Of a stretch of DNA of 64,000 bases, positions 44,461 to 54,213 are shown in pieces (the first letter of the stretch is position 1; every line of letters starts with the position of its first letter). Position numbers and translations under genes: made by a program. Under the pieces are notes generated by a model. It made no database searches. It saw only the letters and a list, made by a program, of their open reading frames with translations, and was not told the DNA's origin. Source of the stretch: Methanococcoides alaskense (lineage in GTDB: Archaea > Halobacteriota > Methanosarcinia > Methanosarcinales > Methanosarcinaceae); assembly GCF_027594145.1 (NCBI RefSeq), contig NZ_JAQFFK010000003.1:310001-374000 (forward strand). The letters run 5' to 3'.

Positions 44461-45762
44461 ATGGATGAGAAATATGCGCCTCACATTGAGGAACTAACAA
44501 AGGCGCTTGCTAATGTCGATAGGTCCAAGGTCGAAGATGAATTTAATTTGCTGATCAATTATCGTGTTCCTATCAGTGAAGCAAAACGTACGATACTGAA
44601 AAAATTCCGATCATTAGATCCTGTGACGACTGATGTCAAAGACCTTTCTATAGGTGACAAAGGAGTGTTTCTGGAGGTTCGCATCCTTGATATTGGTGAA
44701 AGGACCGTTGATCTGAAAGGTGAAAGAACTACCATATTTTCTGGTGTTCTTGCAGACAGGTCTGGCTTATGTCCTTTTACGTCATGGAAACAACTCGCAT
44801 TGAATGCCGGGGATGCGGTGCGGATAAGTAATGCAAGTGGCAAGAACTGGCATAATCGTGTAGAAGTGAGTATCAGTGCTTATTCCGAGGTCATATTGCT
44901 GGATGATAGTTCTCTTCCGGACATTTCTGAATTGTCTGTTACTCCTGTAAAGAAGCTCATCGATGTAGGTCCTTCTGATCTTTTTCTTAGTTCGGTGGCT
45001 GCGATCATTGACCTGTATCATCGAAATGTGGAAGTAAAGGGTGAAGATCTTACCATCATTGAAGGTGTTCTGGCCGATGAGACCGGTAGGTTGCCGTTTG
45101 TCTCGTGGTCTCCTCTGGATGGTATGGATATCGGTTCGATGATCCGTTTTAAAGATGCATCTGTGCGTATGTATCGTGGGGTTCCATCTATACATCTTGA
45201 TAGTTCTATCCAAGTTGAATCGGTTGGTGCTGATGAAGATCTATCGTTCGATCCGTTGGCAGTGAACAAACCTCCTGAGCCAGTGCCCATCTCTAATGTC
45301 TTGCAGGCTGAAGGTATGTTCGATGTTGCTGTGGAGGGCAATATTGTTTCTGTCAGGCCGGGGTCAGGTTTGATCACACGTTGTCCTGTGTGCAATCGGG
45401 TGATCATAAAGAACGTTTGCCGTTCCCATGGGGCTGTTGATGGTTTGCAGGATATGAGGGTCAAACTTATACTCGATGATGGGACTGGTTCTGTCCTCGT
45501 GATGCTGAACAGGGAACTCTCGGAGCTCGTTTATGGAAAATCCCTTCATGAATCTTTCTCTCTTTTGGGTAAGACCATGTCAATGAATGCGATCTTTGAG
45601 GATATGAAACGTGTTCTTACGGGGCGTTATCTTGGAGTTCGCGGGAATACATCTCGAATCGAGTTCGGGGTTACTTTTGTTACAAAGGCCGTATGGGTAC
45701 CGGGGTCGGATATTGAAGAAAGGGTCCCTCTTCTTCTAAATAAGTTGGATGGGGTGGAGTAA
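44461..45762 (+). CDS. Replication protein A (single-strand DNA binding), copy 1
   Basis: 433 residues from ATG 44461. N-terminal helical region, two recognisable OB folds (about 60-160 and 175-270), a less clear third, and a C-terminal zinc finger CPVCNRVIIKNVCRSHG near residue 300. Covers ssDNA in replication and repair. A TATA run (44310-44330) lies upstream. Followed 2 bp later by its partner. A second, different RPA pair lies at 58724-60571. Confidence 0.9.
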   Translation: MDEKYAPHIEELTKALANVDRSKVEDEFNLLINYRVPISEAKRTILKKFRSLDPVTTDVKDLSIGDKGVFLEVRILDIGERTVDLKGERTTIFSGVLADRSGLCPFTSWKQLALNAGDAVRISNASGKNWHNRVEVSISAYSEVILLDDSSLPDISELSVTPVKKLIDVGPSDLFLSSVAAIIDLYHRNVEVKGEDLTIIEGVLADETGRLPFVSWSPLDGMDIGSMIRFKDASVRMYRGVPSIHLDSSIQVESVGADEDLSFDPLAVNKPPEPVPISNVLQAEGMFDVAVEGNIVSVRPGSGLITRCPVCNRVIIKNVCRSHGAVDGLQDMRVKLILDDGTGSVLVMLNRELSELVYGKSLHESFSLLGKTMSMNAIFEDMKRVLTGRYLGVRGNTSRIEFGVTFVTKAVWVPGSDIEERVPLLLNKLDGVE

Positions 45763-45764
45763 TC

Positions 45765-46628
45765 ATGGTAGATCGTGAAATAGCATATAGGATGTTTGCA
45801 AAAGAGCTTAATGATTCCAGTTCTACGATCCATTCTACTGTGGATGAGGCGATAACATCTGATGGGCACACGCCAAACTATCTGTTGACTCCAGGTGGTG
45901 TTATGGTCAACCGCGTTTTTGTCACAGGTGTTCTGACAGAGGTGGATAATGTCGGCTCTGATGTTGGTACCTGGAGGGCTCGTGTTGTTGATCCTTCCGG
46001 GGCCTTTACTGTATATGCAGGACAGTACCAGTCCGATGCAGCGACATTTCTATCATCTGTGGAGCCTCCTGAGTATGTTTCTATTGTTGGCAAGGTCCGA
46101 TCCTATAAGCCGGATGATGGTCCTGCGGTCATATCTCTAAGGCCTGAAGAGATCAATCTTACAGATGAGGATGCGCGCAACAGGTGGATATTGGATACTG
46201 CAGAATTGACGCTTGACAGGCTGGATGCATTTTCTAAGATATTGCTGGCATGTGGCAATATTGATTCCATGGATGAATGCATGGAAGGTCTGGGGGTAGC
46301 TCCTGTGCTTTCAGAGGGAATTGGAATGGCTATAAGGCATTATGGCATTGATGAAAATTATCTTAATGAAATTCGATCTGTCGTAAAAAAATGTATAGTT
46401 TCCCTGGATCTGCTTTCTGACGAATCTGATGAAAAGGATATTGACACCCTCGTTCTGGAAATAATGAACGAATTTGATAAGGGTAAAGGTGTTGATTATG
46501 CTGAACTTTTATCTGTTGCAGTTTCCAGACAGCTTAATGAAAGGACAGTGGATTCAGCAGTAAGGTCATTACTTGCAAAAGGGCAATGTTATGAGCCAAA
46601 GGCAGGTATCTTGAAGCTCATATCATAA
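45765..46628 (+). CDS. RPA-associated protein, copy 1
   Basis: 287 residues. Residues 1-150 are an OB-fold (REIAYRMFAKELNDSS ... FVTGVLTEVDNVGSD ... FTVYAGQYQSDAATFL). The C-terminal ~130 residues, absent in copy 2, look like a helical or winged-helix extension (MNEFDKGKGVDYAELLSVA, DSAVRSLLAKGQCYEPK) similar to the end of RPA32-type proteins. Probably forms a heteromer with the RPA upstream. Confidence 0.88.
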   Translation: MVDREIAYRMFAKELNDSSSTIHSTVDEAITSDGHTPNYLLTPGGVMVNRVFVTGVLTEVDNVGSDVGTWRARVVDPSGAFTVYAGQYQSDAATFLSSVEPPEYVSIVGKVRSYKPDDGPAVISLRPEEINLTDEDARNRWILDTAELTLDRLDAFSKILLACGNIDSMDECMEGLGVAPVLSEGIGMAIRHYGIDENYLNEIRSVVKKCIVSLDLLSDESDEKDIDTLVLEIMNEFDKGKGVDYAELLSVAVSRQLNERTVDSAVRSLLAKGQCYEPKAGILKLIS

Positions 46629-46719
46629 GATCTCATTCTGATATACTGTATTGATACGCTGATCTAATTGTATCAACTGTATCAATTATAATGTATCATT
46701 CTTTTTTGATATTATTAAT

Positions 46720-47034
46720 TCACTTAAAATCGATACTTATATCTTTGACCTTTTTTGCAAGGGTCTGTGATATTAGTCCGAGCTCAAGGTTGCATGCATG
46801 AAGTATTGCACTAGGTACGATACAGGTGGCACAACAATTTCCTTCCTGTGCTTTACCGATGACATAATTGTCTTTAATGCCAAACATTTGCATCATTGAT
46901 ACTTCAAGATCGGAAATGTTCTTTACTTTTGGGCAATCTGTCTCAATTTTGATCGTAACATTTTTACCGTCTTTTGTTCCATGGATCTTGTGTGTGAATC
47001 CACATATCCTTGAGTTTACAGTGATATCTGTCAT
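46720..47034 (-). CDS. Small cysteine-containing conserved protein near ramA
   Basis: 104 residues from ATG 47034. MTDITVNSRICGFTHKIH, a CPKVKNISDLEV segment and NCCATCIVPSAILHACNLELG; the five or more cysteines suggest a metal or redox site. I recall this type as a DUF (possibly DUF6951) in methanogens, not confirmed. Position between RPA and the ramA region hints at methylotrophy but gives no function. Confidence 0.7.
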   Translation of the reverse strand: MTDITVNSRICGFTHKIHGTKDGKNVTIKIETDCPKVKNISDLEVSMMQMFGIKDNYVIGKAQEGNCCATCIVPSAILHACNLELGLISQTLAKKVKDISIDFK

Positions 47035-47355
47035 GGTATACCTCTTGTAGATCTTTAATAAAATATATGCCTTGATAAATTTCATTTGCTGATCTGTCCA
47101 ATAAACGTATCGTGAACTTTCTATATAAGGTCTTGTAAAAATGTCACAAAACCATATGGTTCAGCACTTGTGTCATATTCTACCTTCTCAATATTTGTTT
47201 TATCAGTTATTTTCATTACAAAAAGGTTAAATATTGATAGGGATTGTTCGATATGCTTAAATAAAGAAAACAAAAATAGATTCACAGCGATTGTGTCTCT
47301 CAAAAAACATTTACGATCACAATTTTTTGATATTGAAGGCAGGGAAGGGATTGGC
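47035..47355. promoter_or_regulatory. Intergenic region with TATA element
   Basis: 321 bp between divergent genes. TTTCTATATAAGG at 47118-47130 is a clear plus-strand TATA box, implying a ~200-nt leader for the 47356 gene. The open frame upstream of ATG 47356 does not look coding. Confidence 0.45.
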
Positions 47356-47946
47356 ATGGAAAAAGATGAGATTATCAAAATGGTACGGGAAGGATTGGAG
47401 GGTATGACCGGAGTTGGCAAAACAATTGTCCTTAGTGATGAAGACAGGAAGGTCATAGCAAAACTGGAAGAAAAAGCAGATCAAATGACTCTTATGGGAC
47501 TTGGCAGGGGTGACAACAAAGGCGTGAAGGCAGTTCTGCAGAGTGATGTTATTATTCCTTTCCAGACGACCATGGAATATAAGTGGCCTTGTGGACCTAA
47601 TGTTCTTCTTATGCATGAGGATACGGTCGTTGGTGAGGATATTAATGATCCTGAGAAATTACAGTCCTTTGAAAATGATGCTGAGTCTCTTGTCATCGGC
47701 AATATTGTGGTTTATGATAAAGGTTTCCTAACAGCGCTCAATTCTAAATCTGATCCTCTCGTGGTCGTTATGCCACCAAAGCCATGTGATGAGGTCGAAT
47801 GTTTGTCCCATGTCTGTAATGCTATTCTTGCTTCCCCCTCTCCTCCTACGGATGAGTATCTGAAAGAAAAGATGGGGCTTCAGAGCGTACATGGTACTGG
47901 TTCATTCCTCCTTGGATTCAATTTTGAATGTTGTCAGTGTGACTGA
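47356..47946 (+). CDS. Conserved methanogen protein upstream of ramA, unknown function
   Basis: 196 residues from ATG 47356. Not recognised as a named family. Blocks: LSDEDRKVIAKLEEKADQM, GLGRGDNKGVKAVLQSDVI, PCGPNVLLMHEDTVVGEDIN; VVMPPKPCDEVECLSHVC; and a Cys-rich C-terminus FECCQCD. The cysteines suggest metal or corrinoid-related chemistry. It precedes ramA on the same strand, with a T-rich terminator-like tract (47960-47992) between. Confidence 0.75.
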   Translation: MEKDEIIKMVREGLEGMTGVGKTIVLSDEDRKVIAKLEEKADQMTLMGLGRGDNKGVKAVLQSDVIIPFQTTMEYKWPCGPNVLLMHEDTVVGEDINDPEKLQSFENDAESLVIGNIVVYDKGFLTALNSKSDPLVVVMPPKPCDEVECLSHVCNAILASPSPPTDEYLKEKMGLQSVHGTGSFLLGFNFECCQCD

Positions 47947-48032
47947 AACTTATTTTGTCACTTTCTCTTTTTTATTTCTTTTTTTGTTGCTTAAGGTATC
48001 GATCGACCGGTTTTGTATGGTTTGTACAAAGC

Positions 48033-48043
48033 CCTTATATAGC
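48033..48043 (+). promoter_or_regulatory. TATA box of ramA
   Basis: CCTTATATAGC, about 72 bp before the ramA start; transcription should begin near 48065, giving a ~50-nt leader. Confidence 0.5.
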
Positions 48044-48114
48044 ATTGAATCTTTTGTTTTAATGCATTATTATTATATTGAAATGAAAGTATTATTATGT
48101 CAGAGGTAATCAAA

Positions 48115-49737
48115 ATGTATGGTATTGCATTGGATTTGGGAACTAGTGGGTTTCGTGCCCAGTTGATCGATCTGGAATCTAAAAAGGTTCTAAAGACGGC
48201 TATTACCATGAAACATCCGCTACCTGGTGGAAATGTCATGGATCATCTGGATTTCGCTATCCAGATTGGAGAAGATGTGGCCAATGAGATAATGTTGGAT
48301 ACGATCAAAAGGATCTTTGAAGAGTTCGGTGTTGATCCTTCTCTCATTAAAAGACTTGCTGTTTGTGGAAATCCTATACAGCTCTCCCTGTTCCAGAACA
48401 TGGAGATGAGGGACCTTGCTTATGCGGGTGAGAACAAGCAGAAAAAGTTGGGTGTTGAGAATGTGGTCAGGGATGCAAGGGTCTTCCCTGCAAACGAATT
48501 GTTTGAAGGCATCATGGACCTTCCAAATTGTACCGTTATAGTTCCTCCTGCGATAAAACATGAGATCGGTGCAGATGCTCTTGCTATGATGATCAAGACC
48601 GATTTTATGGACATGGACACTCCTTCGATGGTGACTGATTATGGTACCAATGCAGAGATGGCTATCAAGGTGGGCGATAAGATCATAACCGCTAGTGCGG
48701 CAGCAGGTCCTGCTATTGAAGGTCAGGGCATCAAATGTGGAATGCTGGCAAGTCCGGGTGCTATATCAGATGTAACGGTTGAAGATGGTCTGTGGAGGGT
48801 CACTATACTCGATGAGTCCATGACCGAGCGAAAAGGACATTTGATAGATCCTGTTACAGGTGAGATAAAAGAGTCTTCTGATGTTGTTGCAAAAGGTGTG
48901 ACGGGTACTGGTGTCATTTCTGCTCTGGCTCTTGCATTGGAATGTGGTATCATGAAGAAAATACCTGAGCTTCCTAATGGTAAGCTTTTCCTTGATGAGG
49001 GTATCGAGATATTTGAAAAGGATATCGAAGAAGCTGGTAAAGCTATTGGTGCTATCAGGGCTGCACAACTTACCCTTATGATCGAATCAGGTACTGCTTA
49101 TAGTGACCTTGATAACATGTATATGGCTGGTGCAACGGGCGCTTATGTCGATGCTGACAAGGCGAGAAAATTGGGTTCATGTCCTAATTTTGCACATAAT
49201 ATAGTACAATTCGGGAACACTTCAGTTGCACTTGCAAGAGACCTTGTTCTTGATGAGTCCAAGCTCGATGAGGTTATTGGGATGGCCCATAAGATCACCG
49301 CGGATCACTTGATGATGGCAACAAGTACGGTTTTCTCTAATATCTATATGTGTGAGCTTTCTTACTGGACCCAGGGAATGCCTATTGAGATGTACAACCA
49401 GATGCTTGAGATGTACGAGTTGCCTCCTCTGCCGGAAACTTTCATAAATCCTCGTATAGAGAAGAGGGTTGCAAGGGATATCGATGAAGTTGGCGAAGGT
49501 GGGCTTCAGATAGTCGGAGACCTTGGCATCATCATCGAAGAACATGCTCCTACGTGTATTCGCTGCGGTCAATGTGAGACCGAATGTCCGGAGGATGCTA
49601 TTGAGATAATTGAGCGCGATGGTGAGCTCTATGCAAATTATAATAGTGAAAGATGTCTTGGCACCAGTTGTAGAAGGTGTGTGGCGATTTGTCCGGTGGA
49701 TGCAATTCACTATAAGGAGATCTCTGTTAAACATTGA
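48115..49737 (+). CDS. ramA: Corrinoid protein reductive activase RamA
   Basis: 540 residues from ATG 48115, chosen because GAGGT lies six bases upstream; ATG 48097 is alternative. ASKHA-like ATPase/RACo domain: MYGIALDLGTSGFRAQLID, DYGTNAEMAIKVGDKI, ASAAAGPAIEGQGIKCGM. The C-terminal ferredoxin domain has CIRCGQCETECP and CLGTSCRRCVAICP, two 4Fe-4S clusters. ATP-driven reduction of Co(II) to Co(I) in methylamine corrinoid proteins such as MttC and MtbC. A T-rich stretch at 49765-49780 may terminate the transcript. Confidence 0.95.
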   Translation: MYGIALDLGTSGFRAQLIDLESKKVLKTAITMKHPLPGGNVMDHLDFAIQIGEDVANEIMLDTIKRIFEEFGVDPSLIKRLAVCGNPIQLSLFQNMEMRDLAYAGENKQKKLGVENVVRDARVFPANELFEGIMDLPNCTVIVPPAIKHEIGADALAMMIKTDFMDMDTPSMVTDYGTNAEMAIKVGDKIITASAAAGPAIEGQGIKCGMLASPGAISDVTVEDGLWRVTILDESMTERKGHLIDPVTGEIKESSDVVAKGVTGTGVISALALALECGIMKKIPELPNGKLFLDEGIEIFEKDIEEAGKAIGAIRAAQLTLMIESGTAYSDLDNMYMAGATGAYVDADKARKLGSCPNFAHNIVQFGNTSVALARDLVLDESKLDEVIGMAHKITADHLMMATSTVFSNIYMCELSYWTQGMPIEMYNQMLEMYELPPLPETFINPRIEKRVARDIDEVGEGGLQIVGDLGIIIEEHAPTCIRCGQCETECPEDAIEIIERDGELYANYNSERCLGTSCRRCVAICPVDAIHYKEISVKH

Positions 49738-50548
49738 ATGCGCTTGTAAAGGCGTGCTCAATTCTCTTTTTTATTTTTTTATCGGGTAGTTGCGGCGGCA
49801 TCTCTTCTTTGTATTTAAATCTTATGTAATTCAGTGTTTTGCTTTTAAACACATCATCATTTAAAACATATTTTGATACATTATTATAAAATTCATATAC
49901 TACATTTGCCTGTGTATTATCACATGTGTAGATACAACAAATAGGAGCAATTTTTCTTGTGTTATTTTGTCATAATTTTCACATTTTATCTTTTTAGCTT
50001 CTATTGATCGTGTTTTTTTCTCTAAATCTGCTCTATGTCCTTTTTTTATGATCCGAGCAAATATGCTTGATTTAGACAAGCATCTAAAAATATGGCTGTT
50101 GTGATTCTTTTGAAATTGTCCGTTTAAGGCAAATGTGGCTTATATATTTTTGGAGTTGCTAACCAATAAATATATAAGCGAGTATTGAAAAGCAGGTATT
50201 ACAGTAAAAAGCAGAAGTGCGCCTTACAACTGATGGTGGATGATCAAATTAACAATTGCTTATAGGATCCATGCGGATCTTGGCATGTTAATGATGTTTT
50301 CCATTATAGATGTTTTAAGACGCTATATGAAACGCTGTTCGTAATAGGTCATTGACCTGTCTTACGGGGTTTCATACCGAAGCAATATAATGTTGGCATT
50401 TCCGCCACATTCGGACACCCTTTTGGGGGCTGTGGTCCTTGTGACCTTGTCCGAATAAAAAAGACTTGCCGATATTATGATCGGGGACGTTCGTTCCAGA
50501 ATTGATCCGATCTTACTAAAAAAGACAAATAAAGGAGTTGTAAAGAAA
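49738..50548 (+). promoter_or_regulatory. mttB promoter and long structured 5' leader
   Basis: 811 bp without a gene. Two TATA candidates (CTTATATATTTTTGG near 50141-50155 and AATAAATATATAAGC near 50164-50178) would give a leader of about 350 nt. At 50409-50456 a 9-bp stem ATTCGGACA / TGTCCGAAT encloses smaller helices (CCC-TTTT-GGG and GGTC...GACC). AAAGGAG at 50531-50537 is the mttB ribosome-binding site. Confidence 0.6.
50409..50456 (+). ncRNA. Structured leader element upstream of mttB
   Basis: 48-nt element closed by a perfect 9-bp stem with internal hairpins, ~92 bp before the start codon. There is no U-run directly after it, so it looks more like an RNA regulatory or stability element than a terminator. 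Confidence 0.4.
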
Positions 50549-52039
50549 ATGGTAGAAGCTTATTATCCAGGTAGATCCCCTCTCCAGGGTGTACAGTTAG
50601 AGTTGTTCTCCGAAGATGATCTCAGAGCTATTCATTATGCTTCAATGGAAGTTTTCCTTAACCCTGGTGTTCAGGTATCTGACGCAGAAGCAAGGGCTAT
50701 CTTCAAGGAAGCAGGCTGTGAAGTTGATGAGAAGACCCAGATCGTAAAGATCCCTGAGTACCTTGTAAACAGAGCACTTATTGACGCTCCATCAAGGTTC
50801 GTTCTCGCTGGCCGTGACAAGAAGAAGGATGTCGCAATGGAGCACAAGGGTAAGGTCCACTGGGTTAACTTCGGTACCGGTGTCAAGATGTGCAACTATG
50901 TCGCACCAGGCAAGTACGAGACAGTCGACTCCGTTGAGCAGGACATTGCAGATTCCGCAAAGGTCGTTGACTACCTCGAGGAGATCAGCTACTTTACACT
51001 TTCCGTTTCCGCAAGGGACTGGGCAGGTAAGGGTGCACAGGATGTTCACGAGACATTCACACCTATCGCTAGCACCTCAAAACACTTCCACCACATCGAC
51101 CCTGTCGGTGAGAACGTTGAGTACTACAAAGGTATTGTTGACGCATACTACGGTGGCGACTCTGAAGCAGCACGTAAGAGGCCAATCTTCTCTATGCTTC
51201 TGTGCCCAACCAGCCCACTCGAGCTCAGTGACAATGCATGCCAGGTAATCATAAAAGGTGCACGCTTCGGTATGCCTGTAAACGTTCTGAGCATGGCAAT
51301 GTCCGGTGGATCCTCCCCAGTATTCAGGGCAGGTACACTCGTTACACACAACGCAGAAGTTCTCGCAGGTATTGTACTCGCACAGCTCGTACAGCCAGGC
51401 GCAGCAGTATTCTACGGTAGCTCAACCACAACCTTCGATCTGAAGAGAGGAACAGCTCCGGTCGGTGCACCAGAACTCGGTCTTATCAGCGCTGCAGTAG
51501 GTAAGCTCGGTCAGTACTATGGCCTCCCAACCTATGTTGCAGGTACCTAGGCAGATGCAAAGGTCCCTGATATACAGGCAGGCCACGAAAAGACAATGAC
51601 CACCCTCCTTCCAGCATTCGCAGGATGTAACACCATCTACGGTGCAGGTATGCTTGAGCTCGGTATGACCCTCTCCATGGAGCAGTTGGTTATTGACAAC
51701 GACATCATCAGGATGACAAAGTCCGCAATGAAAGGTGTCCCAGTAACAGACGAGACCCTTGGTGTAGCATCCATCCAGAAGGTAGGAATCGGTAACAACT
51801 TCCTTGCACACAAGGAAACCAGGAACAACATCAGCATCGTATCTGATCCAGAACTTATCGACAGAGACATGTTCGGTGACTGGGAAGCTGCAGGTTCAAA
51901 AGACCTCGCAACAGTTGCACACGAAAAAGTTCTTGACATCATGAAGAACCATGTAGTCAAGGCAATCGACAGCGACCTCTTAGCAGACATGCAGGCTGTA
52001 GTGGACAAGGCAGATGCTGCATTTAGATCCAATATGTAA
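50549..52039 (+). CDS. mttB: Trimethylamine methyltransferase MttB, contains pyrrolysine
   Basis: 496 residues with in-frame TAG at 51548-51550 = codon 334, the known pyrrolysine position of MttB, in the context YVAGT-Pyl-ADAKVPD. Start ATG 50549 (AAAGGAG upstream) gives the family length; an upstream ATG at 50477 lies in leader sequence. Moves a methyl group from trimethylamine to the corrinoid of MttC; the Pyl ring activates the amine. Codon use here is strongly biased, as for highly expressed genes. mttC follows 41 bp later. Confidence 0.97.
51548..51550 (+). other. UAG pyrrolysine codon of mttB
   Basis: Codon 334; the downstream frame continues to TAA 52037-52039 with full MttB homology. 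Confidence 0.95.
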
Positions 52040-52080
52040 ATTGGACTATAATTATATACATAAATAAAGGAGTTTTAAAA

Positions 52081-52731
52081 ATGGTTACACAGGATGAAAT
52101 TAACGCGAAAGCAAAAGCTGCAGTCATGGATTTCGATGACGAGCTTGTTGAAGAGATTTGTGAAGAAGCAATCGAAGCAAAGGTCGATATGGTCTCCCTT
52201 ATTCAGGAAGGTCTTACTGCAGGTATGAACGAAGTAGGCGACCAGTTCGAACAGGGTACCCTTTTCCTTCCTCATGTCATTGCAGCATCCGAAGCAATGA
52301 GCGCTGGTGTTGCAATACTCACCCCTATGCTTGAGGCACAGGGCGGAGCTGTAAAATCAAAGGGAACAATCGTTCTCGGTACCATCGAGGGTGACATCCA
52401 CTCCATCGGTAAGGACATTGTCTTAACAATGCTCAAGATCGCTGGATTCAAGGTAGTTGACCTCGGCAGGGACGTTGCAATCGCAACATACATAGATGCA
52501 GTCAAGGAACACAAGCCAATAATCGTTGGTTCTTCCGCACTCATGACCACAACAATGGTCCTTCAGATGCAGATCGAAGAACAGCTTAAGGAAGCTGGAA
52601 TCCGTGACACTGTCATGACCATGGTCGGTGGCGCACCTGTCACACAGGACTGGGCAGACAAGATCGGCTCAGACATCTATGCTGAGAACGCAACTGACGC
52701 AGTCGTCAAATGTAACGCAGCAGCTGAGTAA
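52081..52731 (+). CDS. mttC: Trimethylamine corrinoid protein MttC
   Basis: 216 residues. N-terminal helical cap (residues ~1-90), then a B12-binding Rossmann domain with the DxHxxG motif in GDIHSIGKDIV (His ligates cobalt), SALMTTTM and VGGAPVT. Methyl carrier between MttB and the methylcobamide:CoM methyltransferase. AAAGGAG precedes the start. Confidence 0.96.
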   Translation: MVTQDEINAKAKAAVMDFDDELVEEICEEAIEAKVDMVSLIQEGLTAGMNEVGDQFEQGTLFLPHVIAASEAMSAGVAILTPMLEAQGGAVKSKGTIVLGTIEGDIHSIGKDIVLTMLKIAGFKVVDLGRDVAIATYIDAVKEHKPIIVGSSALMTTTMVLQMQIEEQLKEAGIRDTVMTMVGGAPVTQDWADKIGSDIYAENATDAVVKCNAAAE

Positions 52732-52748
52732 ATTGACTCTCTGAGAAG

Positions 52749-52780
52749 ATGAGGGGTTCGCTCGGGCCCCTTTTTCTTTT
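52749..52780 (+). terminator. Hairpin terminator between mttC and mttP
   Basis: GAGGGG-loop-CCCC followed by TTTTTCTTTTC. Likely partial terminator setting the mttBC to mttP expression ratio. Confidence 0.6.
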
Positions 52781-52856
52781 CGTTAGAATTCATTATTTAT
52801 TATTATATATTTATATTTATTATTATTCTTATAATAGAGTTGGAGGAGGAGTCACT

Positions 52857-53903
52857 TTGGATATAAGAGAATTGAAGAAATTGGAAAATAAACGTAAAAT
52901 GAACAAGGGCTACATGTGGGCTTTGTTCTGTGCAATCTTATGGGGTATATGGTATATTCCTGGTACAATTATCTGGGCAGTGCCTCCATTTGATGCAATG
53001 TGGGTAGATATTGATGCAACACATGGTGGTTCAATGGCAACCATTGTCGTCGCTCTTTTGATATCTGCGTTCAATGCGTTAACTGTCATTGTTGCACTTC
53101 TTATATGGAATGGATATCTTGGTAAGCTCGGTGAGATGAAGAGAACATTGAAAGAATTCCATCCATGCAGTAAATGGTTCTTCCTTGCGTCTATCTTTGG
53201 TGGACCAATTGCAATTCTTGGTTCATTTATCGCTATAGGATTTATCGGTGCAGGATTCGCAGCAGTTGCTGCTTTGACGTACCCTGTGATCGGTTCCATC
53301 CTTGCAAGACAATGGTATGGTGAACAGATCTCCAAGAGGGCCTGGATGGGTATCCTTGTCATCATTGTTGGTGGTCTGACCATCTTCGTCGGTGGAGCAA
53401 TCGCTGAGATATCAGCTGGAAATCTCAGCTACATCGGATATATTGGTGGTCTGATGGCTGCATTAGGCTGGGGTATTGAAGGCGCTATTGCCGGTAAAGG
53501 TCTTGACATCGCAGAACCTGATGTAGGAATTACAATCAGATTCCTCGGTGAGAATCTTCTGTACTGGGTAATTCTCATACCTATTGCTGCACTTGCTGGT
53601 TATCCAATCCTCGAGTATGCACTTCAGGCATTCACCCCACTGGCAATGCTAGTACTTGGATTCGCAGGTATCACATTTGGTTTCTGCTATGTCTGCTGGT
53701 ATAAATCATTCCCACTTATCGGTGTTGGAAGAGGGCAGGGTATAGGAAACCTTTACGGTCTTTGTGCTGTGATCTTCATGTACCTATTCATGGCTCAGGT
53801 GCCAGCATGGACAGTACTTATCGGTGGTGCACTTTGTGTCCTCGGTAGCTTTGTAATGATCTCCGAAGAAACAGGTGAAATGGAATCTCTGAGAGGTGAA
53901 TAA
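52857..53903 (+). CDS. mttP: MttP-type trimethylamine permease
   Basis: 348 residues from TTG 52857, chosen because GGAGGAGG lies just upstream; ATG 52899 (MNKGYMW) is the alternative. About ten membrane helices in two five-helix halves, DMT/EamA-like fold: GYMWALFCAILWGIWYIPG, ALTYPVIGSILARQWYG, AALGWGIEGAIAGKGLDIA, VGRGQGIGNLYGLCAV. By position between mttC and mtbC it matches MttP, the presumed methylamine importer. Confidence 0.88.
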   Translation: MDIRELKKLENKRKMNKGYMWALFCAILWGIWYIPGTIIWAVPPFDAMWVDIDATHGGSMATIVVALLISAFNALTVIVALLIWNGYLGKLGEMKRTLKEFHPCSKWFFLASIFGGPIAILGSFIAIGFIGAGFAAVAALTYPVIGSILARQWYGEQISKRAWMGILVIIVGGLTIFVGGAIAEISAGNLSYIGYIGGLMAALGWGIEGAIAGKGLDIAEPDVGITIRFLGENLLYWVILIPIAALAGYPILEYALQAFTPLAMLVLGFAGITFGFCYVCWYKSFPLIGVGRGQGIGNLYGLCAVIFMYLFMAQVPAWTVLIGGALCVLGSFVMISEETGEMESLRGE

Positions 53904-53904
53904 T

Positions 53905-54201
53905 ATGGCTGGACTACGCCCAATAAAATTCAGGTTGCTTGAGCTATTCTCTGATGAGAAAGAGCACTGGAACTATGAGATTGTTGTAAAGATGCAGAAA
54001 GAATACAACATGAACAGCAACTTTGGTAGGGATTCGATCAATTTCGATATCCTTGAGTTGGCTTCAGGTGGTATGCTTAAGTCTGTTGAATCAAAAATAG
54101 ATGAAGATGGTGTGTATAAGAAAGGTTTCCTTTTACACAAATATGTCATCACAGATTTCGGAAAGACTCGTGCATCAGATGCATGTCTAATGTACGTATA
54201 A
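53905..54201 (+). CDS. Small winged-helix-like protein of the methylamine cluster
   Basis: 98 residues from ATG 53905, one base after the mttP stop. FRLLELFSDEKEHWNYEIVVKMQKEY then FDILELASGGMLKSVESKIDEDG and KYVITDFGKTRA read like a winged helix-turn-helix module. It could be a local regulator, but the DNA-binding role is inference. Confidence 0.75.
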   Translation: MAGLRPIKFRLLELFSDEKEHWNYEIVVKMQKEYNMNSNFGRDSINFDILELASGGMLKSVESKIDEDGVYKKGFLLHKYVITDFGKTRASDACLMYV

Positions 54202-54213
54202 GGAGGTTTTGTT

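Noticed and set aside
50477-50548. ATG 50477 as mttB start
   Set aside because: The extra 24 residues lie in leader sequence. ATG 50549 gives the known family length and Pyl at position 334.
50781-51811. Long open frames opposite or overlapping mttB (e.g. 50781-51248, 51422-51811)
   Set aside because: Codon bias of the highly expressed mttB removes stops in other frames. The products have low-complexity, implausible composition.
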